Origin: Caballeronia sp. TF1N1 | GTDB taxonomy: Bacteria > Pseudomonadota > Gammaproteobacteria > Burkholderiales > Burkholderiaceae | Assembly (NCBI RefSeq): GCF_022878925.1 | Contig: NZ_CP084628.1 | Location: 496,001-560,000, forward strand | Reading direction: 5' to 3' | DNA length: 64,000 bases | In this document: positions 18,480 through 25,545 of the stretch, piece by piece | How positions within the stretch are numbered: position 1 is the stretch's first letter | Layout of the letters: each line of letters begins with the position of its first letter | The notes under the pieces: generated by a model | What the model was told of the DNA's origin: nothing | Seen by the model: only the letters and a program-made list of their open reading frames with translations | Databases searched by the model: none | Translations under genes and position numbers: made by a program

Positions 18480-18605
18480 ATGAAACCGAGCCCGGCACTC
18501 CGCCGCTTTCTCTGGTTCGTACTGCTCTGGTGCGTGGGTGTGGCGGGTACCGCGCTCATTACTTACCCGTTCCACTATCTGGCCGTCAAGGCGATGGGGC
18601 ATTGA
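18480..18605 (+). CDS. DUF2474-like small membrane subunit of the bd oxidase
   Basis: A 41-residue protein with one membrane span (about residues 10-30, LWFVLLWCVGVAGTALI) after a basic N-terminus (RRF) and ending YPFHYLAVKAMGH. Short proteins of this kind, annotated DUF2474, sit right after cydB in CIO operons and are thought to be oxidase accessory subunits comparable to CydX. GGAGG lies 9 nt before the ATG; an in-frame ATG at 18471 is too close to that motif. It is 22 nt downstream of cydB and so in the operon. Confidence 0.85.
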   Translation: MKPSPALRRFLWFVLLWCVGVAGTALITYPFHYLAVKAMGH

Positions 18606-18757
18606 CCGAGGCGACGTTCTCGCGCAAAGAGCATCGACAAAACGTCCACACGCAGGCGTATTCGCGTTGCCAAAGCGGCGATCCGGGTTGCGATGCACGG
18701 CGGGCGTCTGGATTGCTGGCATGAGGAGATTGTTGCCAAAATCTCCACGCCATTGCC

Positions 18758-20293
18758 ATGACTACCTTGCGCCTGATTCTCGGCGATCAGTTGAACCCCG
18801 CGCATAGCTGGTTCGTCGAGCCCGACGCCACCGTGCATTACGTCATGATGGAGGTGCGTCAGGAGACGGATTACGTGCTGCATCACGCGCAAAAGATCAT
18901 CGCCATCTTCGCGGCGATGCGCCGTTTCGCGGACGGTTTGCGTGAGGCTGGACATCGCGTTCACTATCTGAAGATCGACGATACGGCCAACGAGCACTCC
19001 GTTCCCGCGAATCTGGACGCGTTGATTGCGTCGCAGGGAATCGATCGCTTCGAGTATCAGGCACCCGACGAATGGCGGCTCGATCATCAGCTCGACGCGT
19101 ATGCGAAGGCGCTGCCGATCGCCACGCAAATGGTCGACAGCGAACACTTCTTCACCGGGCGCCACGAAACGAAGCAGTTCTTCGACACCCACGGCAAGGG
19201 ACAATGGCTGATGGAGCGGTTCTATCGGCATATGCGTACCCAGCATGGCGTGCTGATGGAAACGGAGCATCGGCCAGCAGGCGGCCAGTGGAATTACGAT
19301 CACGACAATCGCCGCGCATGGCATGGCGAACCGCCGCCGCCCGAAGACCCTCGGCCGGTACATGACCATTCGAAGCTATGGCGCGATATCGTCGCCGCAG
19401 GCGTGAACAGCTTCGGCAATCCGCAGGCCGCGCGTATTCGCTGGCCGCTCGATCGTGCAGAAGCGCTTCAGCATCTCGCGCGCTTCATCGAGGAAGCCTT
19501 GCCGAACTTCGGCGCATGGCAGGACGCGATGAGCACGCACGAGCCGCGTCTCTTCCACTCGCAGCTTTCGTTCGCGCTCAACACGAAGATGCTCAACCCG
19601 CGCGAAGTGGTCGAAGCGGCTGAAGAGGCGTATCGTGCGCACCGTGCCGAATTGCCTTCGGTGGAAGGCTTCATTCGGCAGATCATCGGCTGGCGCGAAT
19701 ACATTCGCGGCGTGTACTGGGCGCAGATGCCGCGCTACGCAAGCAAGAACGTGTTCCGTCACAAGCGCGCGCTGCCGCAGTGGTTCTGGTCCGGCGACAC
19801 TCGCATGCGTTGCCTGAAGCATGCGGTCGGCCAGTCGCTCGAAGAGGCGCACGCGCATCATATTCAACGGCTGATGATCATCGGCAATTTTGCGTTGCTC
19901 GCGGGTCTCTCCGTCCCCGAAGTCTGTGCGTGGTATCTCGGCGTTTATATCGATGCCTTCGAATGGGTCGAATTACCCAACACGCTAGGCATGAGCCAGT
20001 TTGCCGACGGCGGCTTGATGGCGAGCAAACCTTATGTTTCGAGCGCCGCGTACATCGACCGCATGAGCGACTACTGTAAAGGCTGCGCATACGACAGAAA
20101 AGGCCGCAACGGAGAAGACGCTTGTCCCTTCAACGCGCTCTACTGGGACTTTCTCGCGCGCAACGAGGCGACGCTCGGGCGTAATCATCGGCTTACGATG
20201 ATCTATAAGCAGTTGAGCCGGATGCCCGATGAAGAACGCGCGGCCATAGCCACGAAAGCGCGTGCGCTGAAGGCGAATCTGGATTCGCTATGA
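18758..20293 (+). CDS. FeS-type cryptochrome/photolyase (PhrB-like, (6-4) type)
   Basis: 511-residue protein of the deoxyribodipyrimidine photolyase-related family. It opens with LRLILGDQLNPAHSWF and has the FAD-binding helical C-terminal half (GWREYIRGVYWAQMP, LPNTLGMSQFADGG). Four cysteines for a [4Fe-4S] cluster are in place: one in TRMRCLKHA and three in YCKGCAYD...DACPFN. Known members (Agrobacterium PhrB, Rhodobacter CryB) bind FAD and a lumazine and repair (6-4) photoproducts or sense blue light. It stands alone, 150 nt after the oxidase operon. Confidence 0.92.
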   Translation: MTTLRLILGDQLNPAHSWFVEPDATVHYVMMEVRQETDYVLHHAQKIIAIFAAMRRFADGLREAGHRVHYLKIDDTANEHSVPANLDALIASQGIDRFEYQAPDEWRLDHQLDAYAKALPIATQMVDSEHFFTGRHETKQFFDTHGKGQWLMERFYRHMRTQHGVLMETEHRPAGGQWNYDHDNRRAWHGEPPPPEDPRPVHDHSKLWRDIVAAGVNSFGNPQAARIRWPLDRAEALQHLARFIEEALPNFGAWQDAMSTHEPRLFHSQLSFALNTKMLNPREVVEAAEEAYRAHRAELPSVEGFIRQIIGWREYIRGVYWAQMPRYASKNVFRHKRALPQWFWSGDTRMRCLKHAVGQSLEEAHAHHIQRLMIIGNFALLAGLSVPEVCAWYLGVYIDAFEWVELPNTLGMSQFADGGLMASKPYVSSAAYIDRMSDYCKGCAYDRKGRNGEDACPFNALYWDFLARNEATLGRNHRLTMIYKQLSRMPDEERAAIATKARALKANLDSL

Positions 20294-20360
20294 TGGCCCG
20301 CACGGTGTAACGTTGGCTGGCACGCAGCGCTTGAGAACTGGACTTCACTGGAGACATGAC

Positions 20361-20666
20361 ATGAAGCACTTGCCGAGATTCCGGCCTCTGATTTGCGCGA
20401 CGGCCATCCTGCTCACCGGTTGCGCCACCAGCATGCAGAACGGCACGACGCATCTTAGCCCTGCACAGTGCCGCGATCTGACCGCGCTCAAGAACAATGC
20501 GCCGATCACATCCGAGCGCAATCGCAGCGAATTGGCGGCGCTGGAAACGGCGGGCTATCACCCGTCCATGTTTTTCGATCCGTATTACCCCGACGATCTG
20601 CAAGCGGCGCAACGTCAGGTGGATCGTTGGTATCAAGTGGAATGTCAGCCGATGCCGCCAAGCTGA
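20361..20666 (+). CDS. DUF4148-like lipoprotein
   Basis: 101-residue exported lipoprotein: a basic start (MKHLPRFRP), a hydrophobic stretch and a lipobox (LLTGC, C near residue 20). The mature part has RSELAALETAGYHPS and YYPDDLQAAQRQVDRW. This resembles the DUF4148 family pattern (EL..LE.AGY.P....YP.D...A), which is expanded in Burkholderiaceae and has no known function. GGAGA lies 6 nt before the ATG. An in-frame start at 20313 would add 16 residues and spoil the signal peptide. Confidence 0.75.
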   Translation: MKHLPRFRPLICATAILLTGCATSMQNGTTHLSPAQCRDLTALKNNAPITSERNRSELAALETAGYHPSMFFDPYYPDDLQAAQRQVDRWYQVECQPMPPS

Positions 20667-20737
20667 AACGCCGCGTGCCGACTCGGGACGAGGGAACGCG
20701 CCCGATATAATCAGGTTTTGACAAACGAGGATCTCGC

Positions 20738-21136
20738 ATGAAATTCGTCATTGCTTTGCTTGCTGCTTCGACTCTTGCATCGACTGCATTCGCTGCAAAC
20801 CCGGTCGACAAGTTGCCGTCGGGTGTCGTCGTCGAACACATCAAGCAAGGAACGGGACCGCAACCTACGGCCGACGACGTCGTGCGCGTGAACTATCGCG
20901 GCACGCTCGCGAACGGCACCGAATTCGACGCGTCGGACAAGCACGGCGGCCCTGCCAGCTTCCCGCTCGGTCGCGTGATTCCCTGCTGGACGCAAGGCGT
21001 GCAGAAGATGAAAGTCGGCGGCAAGGCCAAGCTGACGTGCCCGGCAGCGACCGCTTACGGCGAACGCGGTATCGGCTCGATTCCGCCGAACAGCGATCTC
21101 ACTTTCGAGATCGAGTTGCTTGGCATCGGAAAGTAA
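20738..21136 (+). CDS. Exported FKBP-type peptidyl-prolyl isomerase
   Basis: 132 residues: a Sec signal peptide (MKFVIALLAASTLASTAFA, cut near residue 19-20) followed by one FKBP domain. Conserved FKBP positions include VRVNYRGTLANGTEFDAS, FPLGRVIPCW, MKVGGKAKLTCP and YGERGIGSIPPNSDLTFEIELL. It should catalyse proline isomerisation in the periplasm and help protein folding. A strong hairpin terminator follows. Confidence 0.93.
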   Translation: MKFVIALLAASTLASTAFAANPVDKLPSGVVVEHIKQGTGPQPTADDVVRVNYRGTLANGTEFDASDKHGGPASFPLGRVIPCWTQGVQKMKVGGKAKLTCPAATAYGERGIGSIPPNSDLTFEIELLGIGK

Positions 21137-21162
21137 GCCGTTACCAGGATCGCTCAAAGGCG

Positions 21163-21198
21163 TGCTGCCTTGCCCGGAAGTCGTCCGGCAAGGCAGCA
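21163..21198. terminator. Long bidirectional terminator hairpin
   Basis: A perfect 12-bp inverted repeat (TGCTGCCTTGCC at 21163-21174, GGCAAGGCAGCA at 21187-21198), with an inner GG/CC pair, lies between the convergent FKBP and carbonic anhydrase genes. No U tract follows on either strand, so it is assigned on stem strength and position. Confidence 0.65.
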
Positions 21199-21225
21199 TG
21201 CCAGGGCGCTCGCGGCACCGGTCAA

Positions 21226-21768
21226 TCAGGCAGCCGCTTCACGCAACGGCGCCGGCGGAACAACCGTTTCGACACGACCGGTCGTTACGTCATAGACCAA
21301 ACCCGACGCCACTAGATCATCCGGCAACGTCGTATTGGCCTTGAGCGCCGCGACGTCCAGCGCGACTGCCTGGTAGGGCTCGGTAATGGCAAGGGCATCG
21401 AGCGCGGAAGGCTCGACGTCGAGATACTGCGCAAGCAGCGCAGGCGCATGCCGATGGCATCCGATGATTCCGCAATCCGTATGCTGAAGCAGCACGAGGT
21501 TGCGCCCGCCATTCGGGCGTCCGGCCGCACGCGCCACGACGCTCAGCACGGCCAGCGTTTCGAGCAATGATCGATTGAGACGCCCGCCCACGTTGCGAAT
21601 CACCGCCGCTTCGCCTTGTTCCAGCCCAAGCACGGCGGCAGGATCGACACGCGGATCCACACAGCCAACGACAATCGTCCCCAGCGACGGCAGCATCTTC
21701 AGTTCAGGCTCGAACCGCGTTTGAACGAAGTGCGCGTTACGTTCCGCGATGAGATGGTTGAAGTCCAT
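21226..21768 (-). CDS. Beta-class carbonic anhydrase family protein
   Basis: 180-residue zinc enzyme of the beta-carbonic anhydrase fold. Zinc ligands C36, H96 and C99 (QHTDCG) and the Asp-Arg dyad D38/R40 (CVDPR) are all present, with RNVGG between. Catalytic competence for CO2 hydration is therefore plausible. It is slightly short, as in the type common in actinobacteria and proteobacteria. It runs divergently from the GlxA-type regulator. Confidence 0.9.
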   Translation of the reverse strand: MDFNHLIAERNAHFVQTRFEPELKMLPSLGTIVVGCVDPRVDPAAVLGLEQGEAAVIRNVGGRLNRSLLETLAVLSVVARAAGRPNGGRNLVLLQHTDCGIIGCHRHAPALLAQYLDVEPSALDALAITEPYQAVALDVAALKANTTLPDDLVASGLVYDVTTGRVETVVPPAPLREAAA

Positions 21769-22037
21769 GTCCTTTCTCCTGGCGATCAGGGCAAATAGCC
21801 CGATGGTTGTATTCGGTGCGCGACGCCCGCTCGAGACAATACTTTTAGACCATGCCTTCGCGGCTTCAAAGGATCGCCACTATCTGCTCGGCTGCGGCCC
21901 GGGCGATTTGCGACGCAATGTTCGTCGTCTCACTCGATGCGAGCGGATGTGGAAATCGCTTGTACCTTAACGTTCCGCGCCGTTACGATCCATGTCGTAG
22001 TTGCCACCATTCAGGACATCACACGGCGGGACTAACC

Positions 22038-22985
22038 ATGCATCGGATCGGTTTCATCGTGCCGCAAAGGTTTCAGATGATGAGTCTTGCGGCCTTGACG
22101 GCGTTCGAACTGGCGAACCTTCCGCCGACCGGCCCGTACTACGACATTCGTCTGTTGTCCGAACACGGTGGCTTGATCGAGTCGTCGGGAGGCATGACGC
22201 TTTCGACCGAGGCTTTCGGCGACCCGGCTTTCGACACTGTCATCGTCGGGTCGATCACCGAACTCAAAATGCCTTCATTCGATGCGAATCTGATTGCGTT
22301 CGTGCAAGCGGCGGCCAAGGCATCGAGACGGATTGCTTCCATTTGCAGCGGCGCTTTCGTGCTCGCCGAAGCGGGACTGTTGGACGGACGGCGCGCGACC
22401 ATGCACTGGGCGCATGCACCCGAATTCAGGGCGCGTTTTGCGGACGTGACGACGGACGAGGACCGGATCTTCATCAACGATGGCCCGGTCTGGACCTCGG
22501 CCGGCATGACCGCCGGCATCGATCTCATTCTGGCGCTGATCGACAATGACCTCGGCCCGGATGCCGCGAAGCTCGTCGCCCGGCTTCTCGTGATGCATCA
22601 GCGTCGGCTCGGCGGGCAGAAGCAGCATTCCGCGTTGCTCGAGATGACGCCTAGGTCCGATCGTATCGAGTTGGTCGTCGCGCACATTCGCCGCAATCTG
22701 CGCAATCCACTCACGGTCGAGGAACTCGCGGCGGTGGCGAACCTTAGCCCGAGGCAATTCAGCCGAGCGTTCATGGCCGAAACGGGTCAGTCGCCGGCCA
22801 AGGCCGTTGAACAGATTCGGCTGGAAGCCGCGAGATTCATGATTGAGCAAGGGCGTCACACGATCAACGTGGTCGCCGATGAAACCGGCTTCGCCGACCG
22901 CGAACGCATGCGTCGCGCGTTCTTGCGGACCTTTGGCGTACCCGCCGATGTGCTGCGCAGGAACGCACGCAGCGAACTGCGTTGA
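22038..22985 (+). CDS. GlxA-type transcriptional regulator (DJ-1/PfpI + AraC HTH)
   Basis: 315 residues in two parts: an N-terminal DJ-1/PfpI-like domain (RIGFIVPQRFQMMSLAALTAFEL, elbow SICSGAFVLAEAGLLDGRRATMHW) and a C-terminal AraC helix-turn-helix pair (LTVEELAAVANLSPRQFSRAF, then VVADETGFADRERMRRAFLRTFG). The start at 22038 fits the usual beginning of the fold; the frame is open to 21852, but with unusual sequence. Target genes are unknown. The divergent carbonic anhydrase gene is one candidate. Confidence 0.88.
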   Translation: MHRIGFIVPQRFQMMSLAALTAFELANLPPTGPYYDIRLLSEHGGLIESSGGMTLSTEAFGDPAFDTVIVGSITELKMPSFDANLIAFVQAAAKASRRIASICSGAFVLAEAGLLDGRRATMHWAHAPEFRARFADVTTDEDRIFINDGPVWTSAGMTAGIDLILALIDNDLGPDAAKLVARLLVMHQRRLGGQKQHSALLEMTPRSDRIELVVAHIRRNLRNPLTVEELAAVANLSPRQFSRAFMAETGQSPAKAVEQIRLEAARFMIEQGRHTINVVADETGFADRERMRRAFLRTFGVPADVLRRNARSELR

Positions 22986-23070
22986 AAACTAGCTGATCGT
23001 CGCTTATGAATGACCGTTCTTTTCATGCAGGCATCGCATTGCTCGACTAATAGCAGCGACATGTGCTTTT

Positions 23071-23087
23071 ATGTTGCGTCGCAACAT
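23071..23087. promoter_or_regulatory. 17-bp palindrome upstream of the phasin gene
   Basis: ATGTTGCG-T-CGCAACAT is a perfect inverted repeat 133 nt before the phasin start. PhaR-type repressors of PHA genes bind GC-box palindromes with TGC and GCA halves, so this is a candidate PhaR operator. That is an inference from motif style only. Confidence 0.5.
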
Positions 23088-23219
23088 TTATCGGCCTATC
23101 ATGGGCCTGTGCATTGCTCGCGGTTCCATTAGCCGCGCTCGCATCGTCAAGTTGCAGTCGACTATCGACAATCGTCAGTAGGCCATCCGCCTAGTTTCCA
23201 CTATCAAAGGAGCGCCTAC

Positions 23220-23711
23220 ATGGCCGCATCTACGTCCGCTTCCCCCCTTCGCGACCTCTCGACCAGCTGGCTCGAAACGCTCTCCGACGCAAGCGAGATG
23301 TTCCGCGCGACCTCGCAGGTGGTGGGACATCGCACGGTCCGCATGGCGATGGCGGGACCGCTGCCGAGCGAGCGCGATCAAACCGAATTCAGCCTGATGA
23401 GCACCGAAAAGAAAGAAGCCGCGACGGAAGCGTTGCAAGCGCTCGGCTCCGGCTGTCTCACCCTTGCCATCACCCTCGCCGCCGACACGACGCGGCTCAT
23501 CTGGGAAGCCTCTTCCGCGACTATCGCGCTGGCATCCAGCCAGACTGCATCACAATGGCTGGAGCGGCAGGCCGTTTTGCTTGGCGTCGTCAATAACGCG
23601 CCGATCAATCCGCTGCGTCTGGCCAATTCGGCCACGCACGTGATCCAGGAAACGCTTGCTCCCATTCACGACCGCGCGACAGCCAATGCCAAACGGCTAG
23701 GTGCCTTGTGA
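23220..23711 (+). CDS. Phasin-like PHA granule-associated protein
   Basis: 163-residue alpha-helical, amphipathic protein without signal peptide. The pattern VVGHRTVRMAMAGPLPSERDQTEFSLMSTEKKEAATEA, read in parts, is typical of Burkholderia polyhydroxyalkanoate granule-associated phasins, which coat PHA granules and control their size. The stop codon overlaps the GTG start of the next gene (GTGA), so the downstream methyltransferase is translationally coupled. Confidence 0.7.
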   Translation: MAASTSASPLRDLSTSWLETLSDASEMFRATSQVVGHRTVRMAMAGPLPSERDQTEFSLMSTEKKEAATEALQALGSGCLTLAITLAADTTRLIWEASSATIALASSQTASQWLERQAVLLGVVNNAPINPLRLANSATHVIQETLAPIHDRATANAKRLGAL

Positions 23712-24589
23712 GCACCGCGACTGTCCCGCTACGGCGCCGACGTGCCGCCGCGCGCCAGTCGAAAAGCGGCGAAGCGAAGGCAGATATCGTGGTGAACCTT
23801 CAGGGCGTATCGGAAACGATGCTGTGGACGCTGTATGACCGCGCGTGCGAGGCCAGACGGCCGAACCCCGTGTTGTCCGATCCCGAGAGTTCCAGAATCT
23901 GCGCTGCGATCGATTATGACTTCGCGGGACGCTTCGGTGTCCCGGACGGCTCGTTCGCGGCACGCGCCGCCGAAATCGATCATCTGGTCTTGCGCTGGCT
24001 CGAAGATCATCCGAATGGCGTAGTCGCTTCGCTGGGCGAAGGCCTTGAAACTCAGGCACACCGTGTCGATAACGGCCGCATGAAGTGGCTCACCGTCGAC
24101 CTTCCCGCTGCCATCGCGTTTCGGGAGAATTTTTTGCAGCCATCGAAGCGCTTTCGTCACATTGCGGCGAGCGCGCTCGATCCGCTGTGGGCAAAAGAGA
24201 TCGATTCGGACGGCGATGTGCTGGTCGTCGCTCAAGGCTTGCTGATGTACCTCGACCCGGCGGCAGTGAAGCGCCTGTTCAACGATATCGCCGCGCGCTT
24301 TCCCAAAGCCCAGATGATCTTCGATGTCATACCGCAATGGTTTTCGTCGCTGACCATGTGGGGTGTGATGAAAACGCCGTACTACCGCTTACCGCCAATG
24401 CCGTGGGGCATCGATACCAACGACATCGAAGCTTGTCTGCGCGCGTGGTCACCGGGCATCGAATCGGTGAGCTTGCTCGAATACCGCGCGCCGCGTGGCT
24501 GGCCGAGGCTCGCGGACAACTTGATCCGCATGCATCCGGGCAGCGAAAAGTATCTGCCGTGTCTGGTGCATGTGACGCTGGGTCGGTAG
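23708..24589 (+). CDS. SAM-dependent methyltransferase, leucine carboxyl methyltransferase family
   Basis: 293 residues with a LCM/Tcmp-type fold: VSETMLWTLYDRACEARRP at the start, ASLGEGLETQAHR for the SAM site, a DLP motif (LTVDLPAAIAFRE) and VVAQGLLMYLDP. These are the marks of O-methyltransferases of the leucine carboxyl methyltransferase / TcmP type. It begins with a GTG inside the phasin stop (4-nt overlap). The substrate is unknown and the link to PHA metabolism is unproven. Confidence 0.85.
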   Translation: MSTATVPLRRRRAAARQSKSGEAKADIVVNLQGVSETMLWTLYDRACEARRPNPVLSDPESSRICAAIDYDFAGRFGVPDGSFAARAAEIDHLVLRWLEDHPNGVVASLGEGLETQAHRVDNGRMKWLTVDLPAAIAFRENFLQPSKRFRHIAASALDPLWAKEIDSDGDVLVVAQGLLMYLDPAAVKRLFNDIAARFPKAQMIFDVIPQWFSSLTMWGVMKTPYYRLPPMPWGIDTNDIEACLRAWSPGIESVSLLEYRAPRGWPRLADNLIRMHPGSEKYLPCLVHVTLGR

Positions 24590-24882
24590 GAGTATTTCAC
24601 TTTCGCTTCGCTTCGGCGTACAGGTCGCGGGGCGCATGACTCGACACCTGAGTCGTTTTGCCAGTTCCAAACACCTTCCCAGGCAACCATCTTCCGTCTA
24701 CCGATACTTCCTGTGCGCGTCTCCACGGGTGCTGTCGCAGTCCGCGCTGGCAATCGAACGAACCTCCCTCGCTCGTCTACCGCTTGGCCTGCAAGCCACG
24801 CAAGCCCTACCGCAAGTCCTACGCGTTCCCCATCGAGACCGCCTTTTTTGACATTCGGAACGATTCATGCTGATTGTTAAGG
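24590..24882 (+). other. Intergenic region before the structured RNA
   Basis: No convincing gene is seen here; the short open frames have no family features or ribosome-binding sites. Its last part carries a perfect TTGACA (24848-24853) that could be the -35 element for a transcript starting near 24883; the -10 region is weak. Confidence 0.5.
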
Positions 24883-25006
24883 ATCACCGAGGGTCGTGGT
24901 CAGGGGATGTCTCCTGACGCGGTGATTTCGCCGGGCAGAGAGTCGACAGACCCGCCATTGCGCGCCGCCCGTGGCAGGCCCGTCGCGGGTGCTTTTTGGC
25001 TTTTTT
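24883..25006 (+). ncRNA. Candidate structured RNA (sRNA or riboswitch-like leader) with terminator
   Basis: An outer stem ATCACCG (24883-24889) with CGGTGAT (24920-24926) encloses an inner stem GTCAGG (24899-24904) with CCTGAC (24913-24918). The CGGTG segment could instead pair with CGCCG at 24929-24933, giving a mutually exclusive hairpin. A GC hairpin (CGCCCG 24966-24971 with CGGGTG 24986-24991) is followed by TTTTT and TTTTTT. A TTGACA box lies 30 nt upstream of the first stem. The whole is about 125 nt and ends 65 nt before a small gene. It matches no riboswitch class I recognise. Confidence 0.5.
24966..25006 (+). terminator. Intrinsic terminator in front of the small acidic gene
   Basis: A GC-rich stem (CGCCCG/CGGGTG, or the inner CCCG-TCG-CGGG) is followed by a T run at 24993-24997 and a second at 25001-25006. 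It would end a transcript started near 24883 before it reaches the gene at 25072. Confidence 0.6.
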
Positions 25007-25071
25007 GCGAATACCTCGGGCGCCTTGCGATTGCGCTTGCAACAGACCTTCAACTGGAATCAAGGGACGAC

Positions 25072-25263
25072 ATGAACTACAAACCCATGCCTTCGGGTAA
25101 TGCAGAGCAGCACCCCGCCGATAAAACCGATTCGCTGACTGACGACGAAGTCCAGGAAAAACTGGATAACGGCGACAGTGAGAAGATCGACTCGGTGCTC
25201 GACGATCTGGATGTCACGGACAGCCCGGAGCACAAGGATCAGGCAGACAAGCCGGCTACCTAA
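25072..25263 (+). CDS. Small acidic protein of unknown function
   Basis: 63 residues, very rich in Asp and Glu and soluble (DDEVQEKLDNGDSEKID, VLDDLDVTDSPEHK). I do not recognise a family. AAGGGA stands 5 nt before the ATG, and codon third positions look coding, so it is probably real. It lies 65 nt after a terminator-like element, so expression may depend on read-through or on a promoter inside 25007-25071. Confidence 0.6.
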   Translation: MNYKPMPSGNAEQHPADKTDSLTDDEVQEKLDNGDSEKIDSVLDDLDVTDSPEHKDQADKPAT

Positions 25264-25545
25264 GGTACGACGTCGTAGAGCACGAGAGGCGCTCATTGAA
25301 ACGCGGGCGCTCGATGTCGCGAATTGCGCGGCGCTTGAGCGTTGCCAAGCGTAAAGCACGGACCAAGCCGAAAATCGAGCGCAAACCGCTTGGCGGCAGC
25401 TTTGTCTTCGTGGCGGTGAGGCTTCGATGGCGTATCGAACCATCATTCGCCCCCGGTGCTCAACCAGCTCGTGCAAATAATCACTCGCAGCCGGCGCAGA
25501 GCGCGCAAACTGCGTGTCTGCGGAAACGTTCTGCGAGCAGCGATC

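Noticed and set aside
21852..22037. Upstream part of the GlxA-type regulator's frame
   Set aside because: Translation is Arg/Cys-rich and unlike the DJ-1/PfpI fold, which begins properly at 22038.
24636..24873. Short plus-strand frames after the methyltransferase gene
   Set aside because: No ribosome site and no hydrophobic, domain or compositional sign of coding.
24883..24933. Assignment of the nested stems to a fluoride or manganese riboswitch
   Set aside because: The conserved core residues of those classes are not in place, so I keep the element unassigned.
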